DNA of 64,000 nucleotides, taken from contig NZ_JBNAFU010000006.1 of NCBI RefSeq assembly GCF_049800835.1, forward strand, positions 1-64,000, in the 5' to 3' direction. Position 1 is the first letter of the stretch. Each line of letters opens with the position of its first letter. Below the pieces are notes generated by a model. That model ran no database searches. It had not been told where the DNA came from and worked only from the letters and a program-made list of their open reading frames with translations. The DNA comes from Dinoroseobacter sp049800835 (GTDB lineage Bacteria; Pseudomonadota; Alphaproteobacteria; Rhodobacterales; Rhodobacteraceae). Of this stretch, positions 63,454 to 64,000 are shown piece by piece. A program made the translations under genes and the position numbers.

Positions 63454-64000
63454 TCAACGCATCGACTGGATCGCTTCAAAAATACTTTGCGTAATGGTCT
63501 GATCCCGGATCAGGGCCGTTTGGGATACCTGGCCACCCCTTCGCGGCTGGTCCTTGATCCGGTTCAGTACGTAGATCGCCGACTTCGCCTCGAATGTTTC
63601 GTCGCCGGCAATCTCCGCCATGCCAAGAAATGTGCGCGCCTGCCCAAGGCATGGCTTATCAGGGTTTTCCGGGTCCGGCGCATCGTATCGATCTTCGAAT
63701 GCGCGCGAGACCAACTGGAGCAGCGACTTGTCGTAATCTCCGAAGTGCAGGCACTCTTCCAGTTTCTTCCAAGGGACGTAAACACGCGCTCTGGACGGGC
63801 GTTTGGTTTTGATGAGTGGCTTGACACTGGCTGTTTCGGACCAGCGAATACGCGTGTTCGGCCCGGTCGACTTGCCGTTCATCGCCTTTAGTACCGGAAC
63901 CAAGCGGCGGTTGGCGCGCGGCAGTCCTATGGCAGGGTGGACCAAGTGTAGCGTGTCGAAGACATCTGCCAGGTTGATGCCGACTTCTTCTTCGATGTAG
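63454..64000 (-). CDS. hypothetical protein, 5' end beyond the window
   Basis: The frame is open from its TGA at 63454 to the window edge, so at least 181 C-terminal residues are seen and the start is missing. I recognise no family. Visible parts are a basic middle (KTKRPSRARVYVPWKKLEECL) and a soluble helical end (DQTITQSIFEAIQSMR). It lies 35 bases upstream of the SGNH-caspase-M15 gene on the same strand, so the two are probably co-transcribed and functionally linked. Confidence 0.7.
   Translation of the reverse strand, partial: YIEEEVGINLADVFDTLHLVHPAIGLPRANRRLVPVLKAMNGKSTGPNTRIRWSETASVKPLIKTKRPSRARVYVPWKKLEECLHFGDYDKSLLQLVSRAFEDRYDAPDPENPDKPCLGQARTFLGMAEIAGDETFEAKSAIYVLNRIKDQPRRGGQVSQTALIRDQTITQSIFEAIQSMR

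Overview
This window is high-GC alphaproteobacterial chromosome, most likely a Rhodobacterales (Roseobacter-group) member. The assignment is inferred from gene content: a PaaX-type phenylacetate locus, petABC, an Anbu protease operon, the DUF6494-mrp-DUF4444-DUF6505 operon, a DUF2794 gene and a respiratory formate dehydrogenase cluster with DUF3305/DUF3306. No rRNA, tRNA, CRISPR array, insertion sequence or replication origin was seen.

Layout. 0-3 kb: paaBCDE of the phenylacetyl-CoA epoxidase; the rest of the pathway (paaX, paaZ, paaI, paaK) lies about 46 kb away at 48.9-53.5 kb. 3-8.4 kb: AMP nucleosidase, an HU protein, an EamA exporter, and a minus-strand operon of DUF6494, Mrp, a lipoate-ligase-like protein and DUF6505. 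8.4-24.5 kb: a large formate dehydrogenase region. It holds a cytochrome c fused to a shortened binding protein, a polyferredoxin, DUF3305/DUF3306, a TorD chaperone, a Tat-target peptide, FdhA, FdhB, a TPR protein, the FdhC cytochrome b, a WD40-cytochrome c fusion and a 42-residue membrane peptide. MobB-MoeA, MobA and FdhD lie opposite and supply and insert the molybdenum cofactor. An FNR/DNR-type box sits in front of DUF3305. 24.7-27.9 kb: a GST and three quinoprotein relay proteins with no dehydrogenase beside them. 28.3-31.1 kb: cytochrome bc1 (petABC).

31-48.6 kb: aroC, a Crp/Fnr regulator with its own TTGA-N6-TCAA box, a CoA transferase, an F420-hydrogenase-beta-like flavoprotein, the four-gene Anbu operon, a glycosyltransferase, asd, two tandem outer membrane proteins, a bicarbonate uptake module (SbtA, PII-like protein, beta carbonic anhydrase), a small Hpt-like protein, an M17 aminopeptidase with an NlpC/P60 hydrolase, and DUF2794.

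53.6 kb to the end looks like an accessory region. It has an AT-rich LuxR-type regulator and lipoprotein, a DUF1801 protein, a secreted caspase-like protein, a frameshifted secreted alpha/beta hydrolase, and an 1129-residue protein that joins an SGNH hydrolase, a caspase-like domain and an M15 peptidase, with an unrecognised gene upstream that runs off the window. Two related intergenic elements with an identical 16-nt core lie at the 3' ends of the two caspase genes. This segment is the best candidate for an undescribed system.
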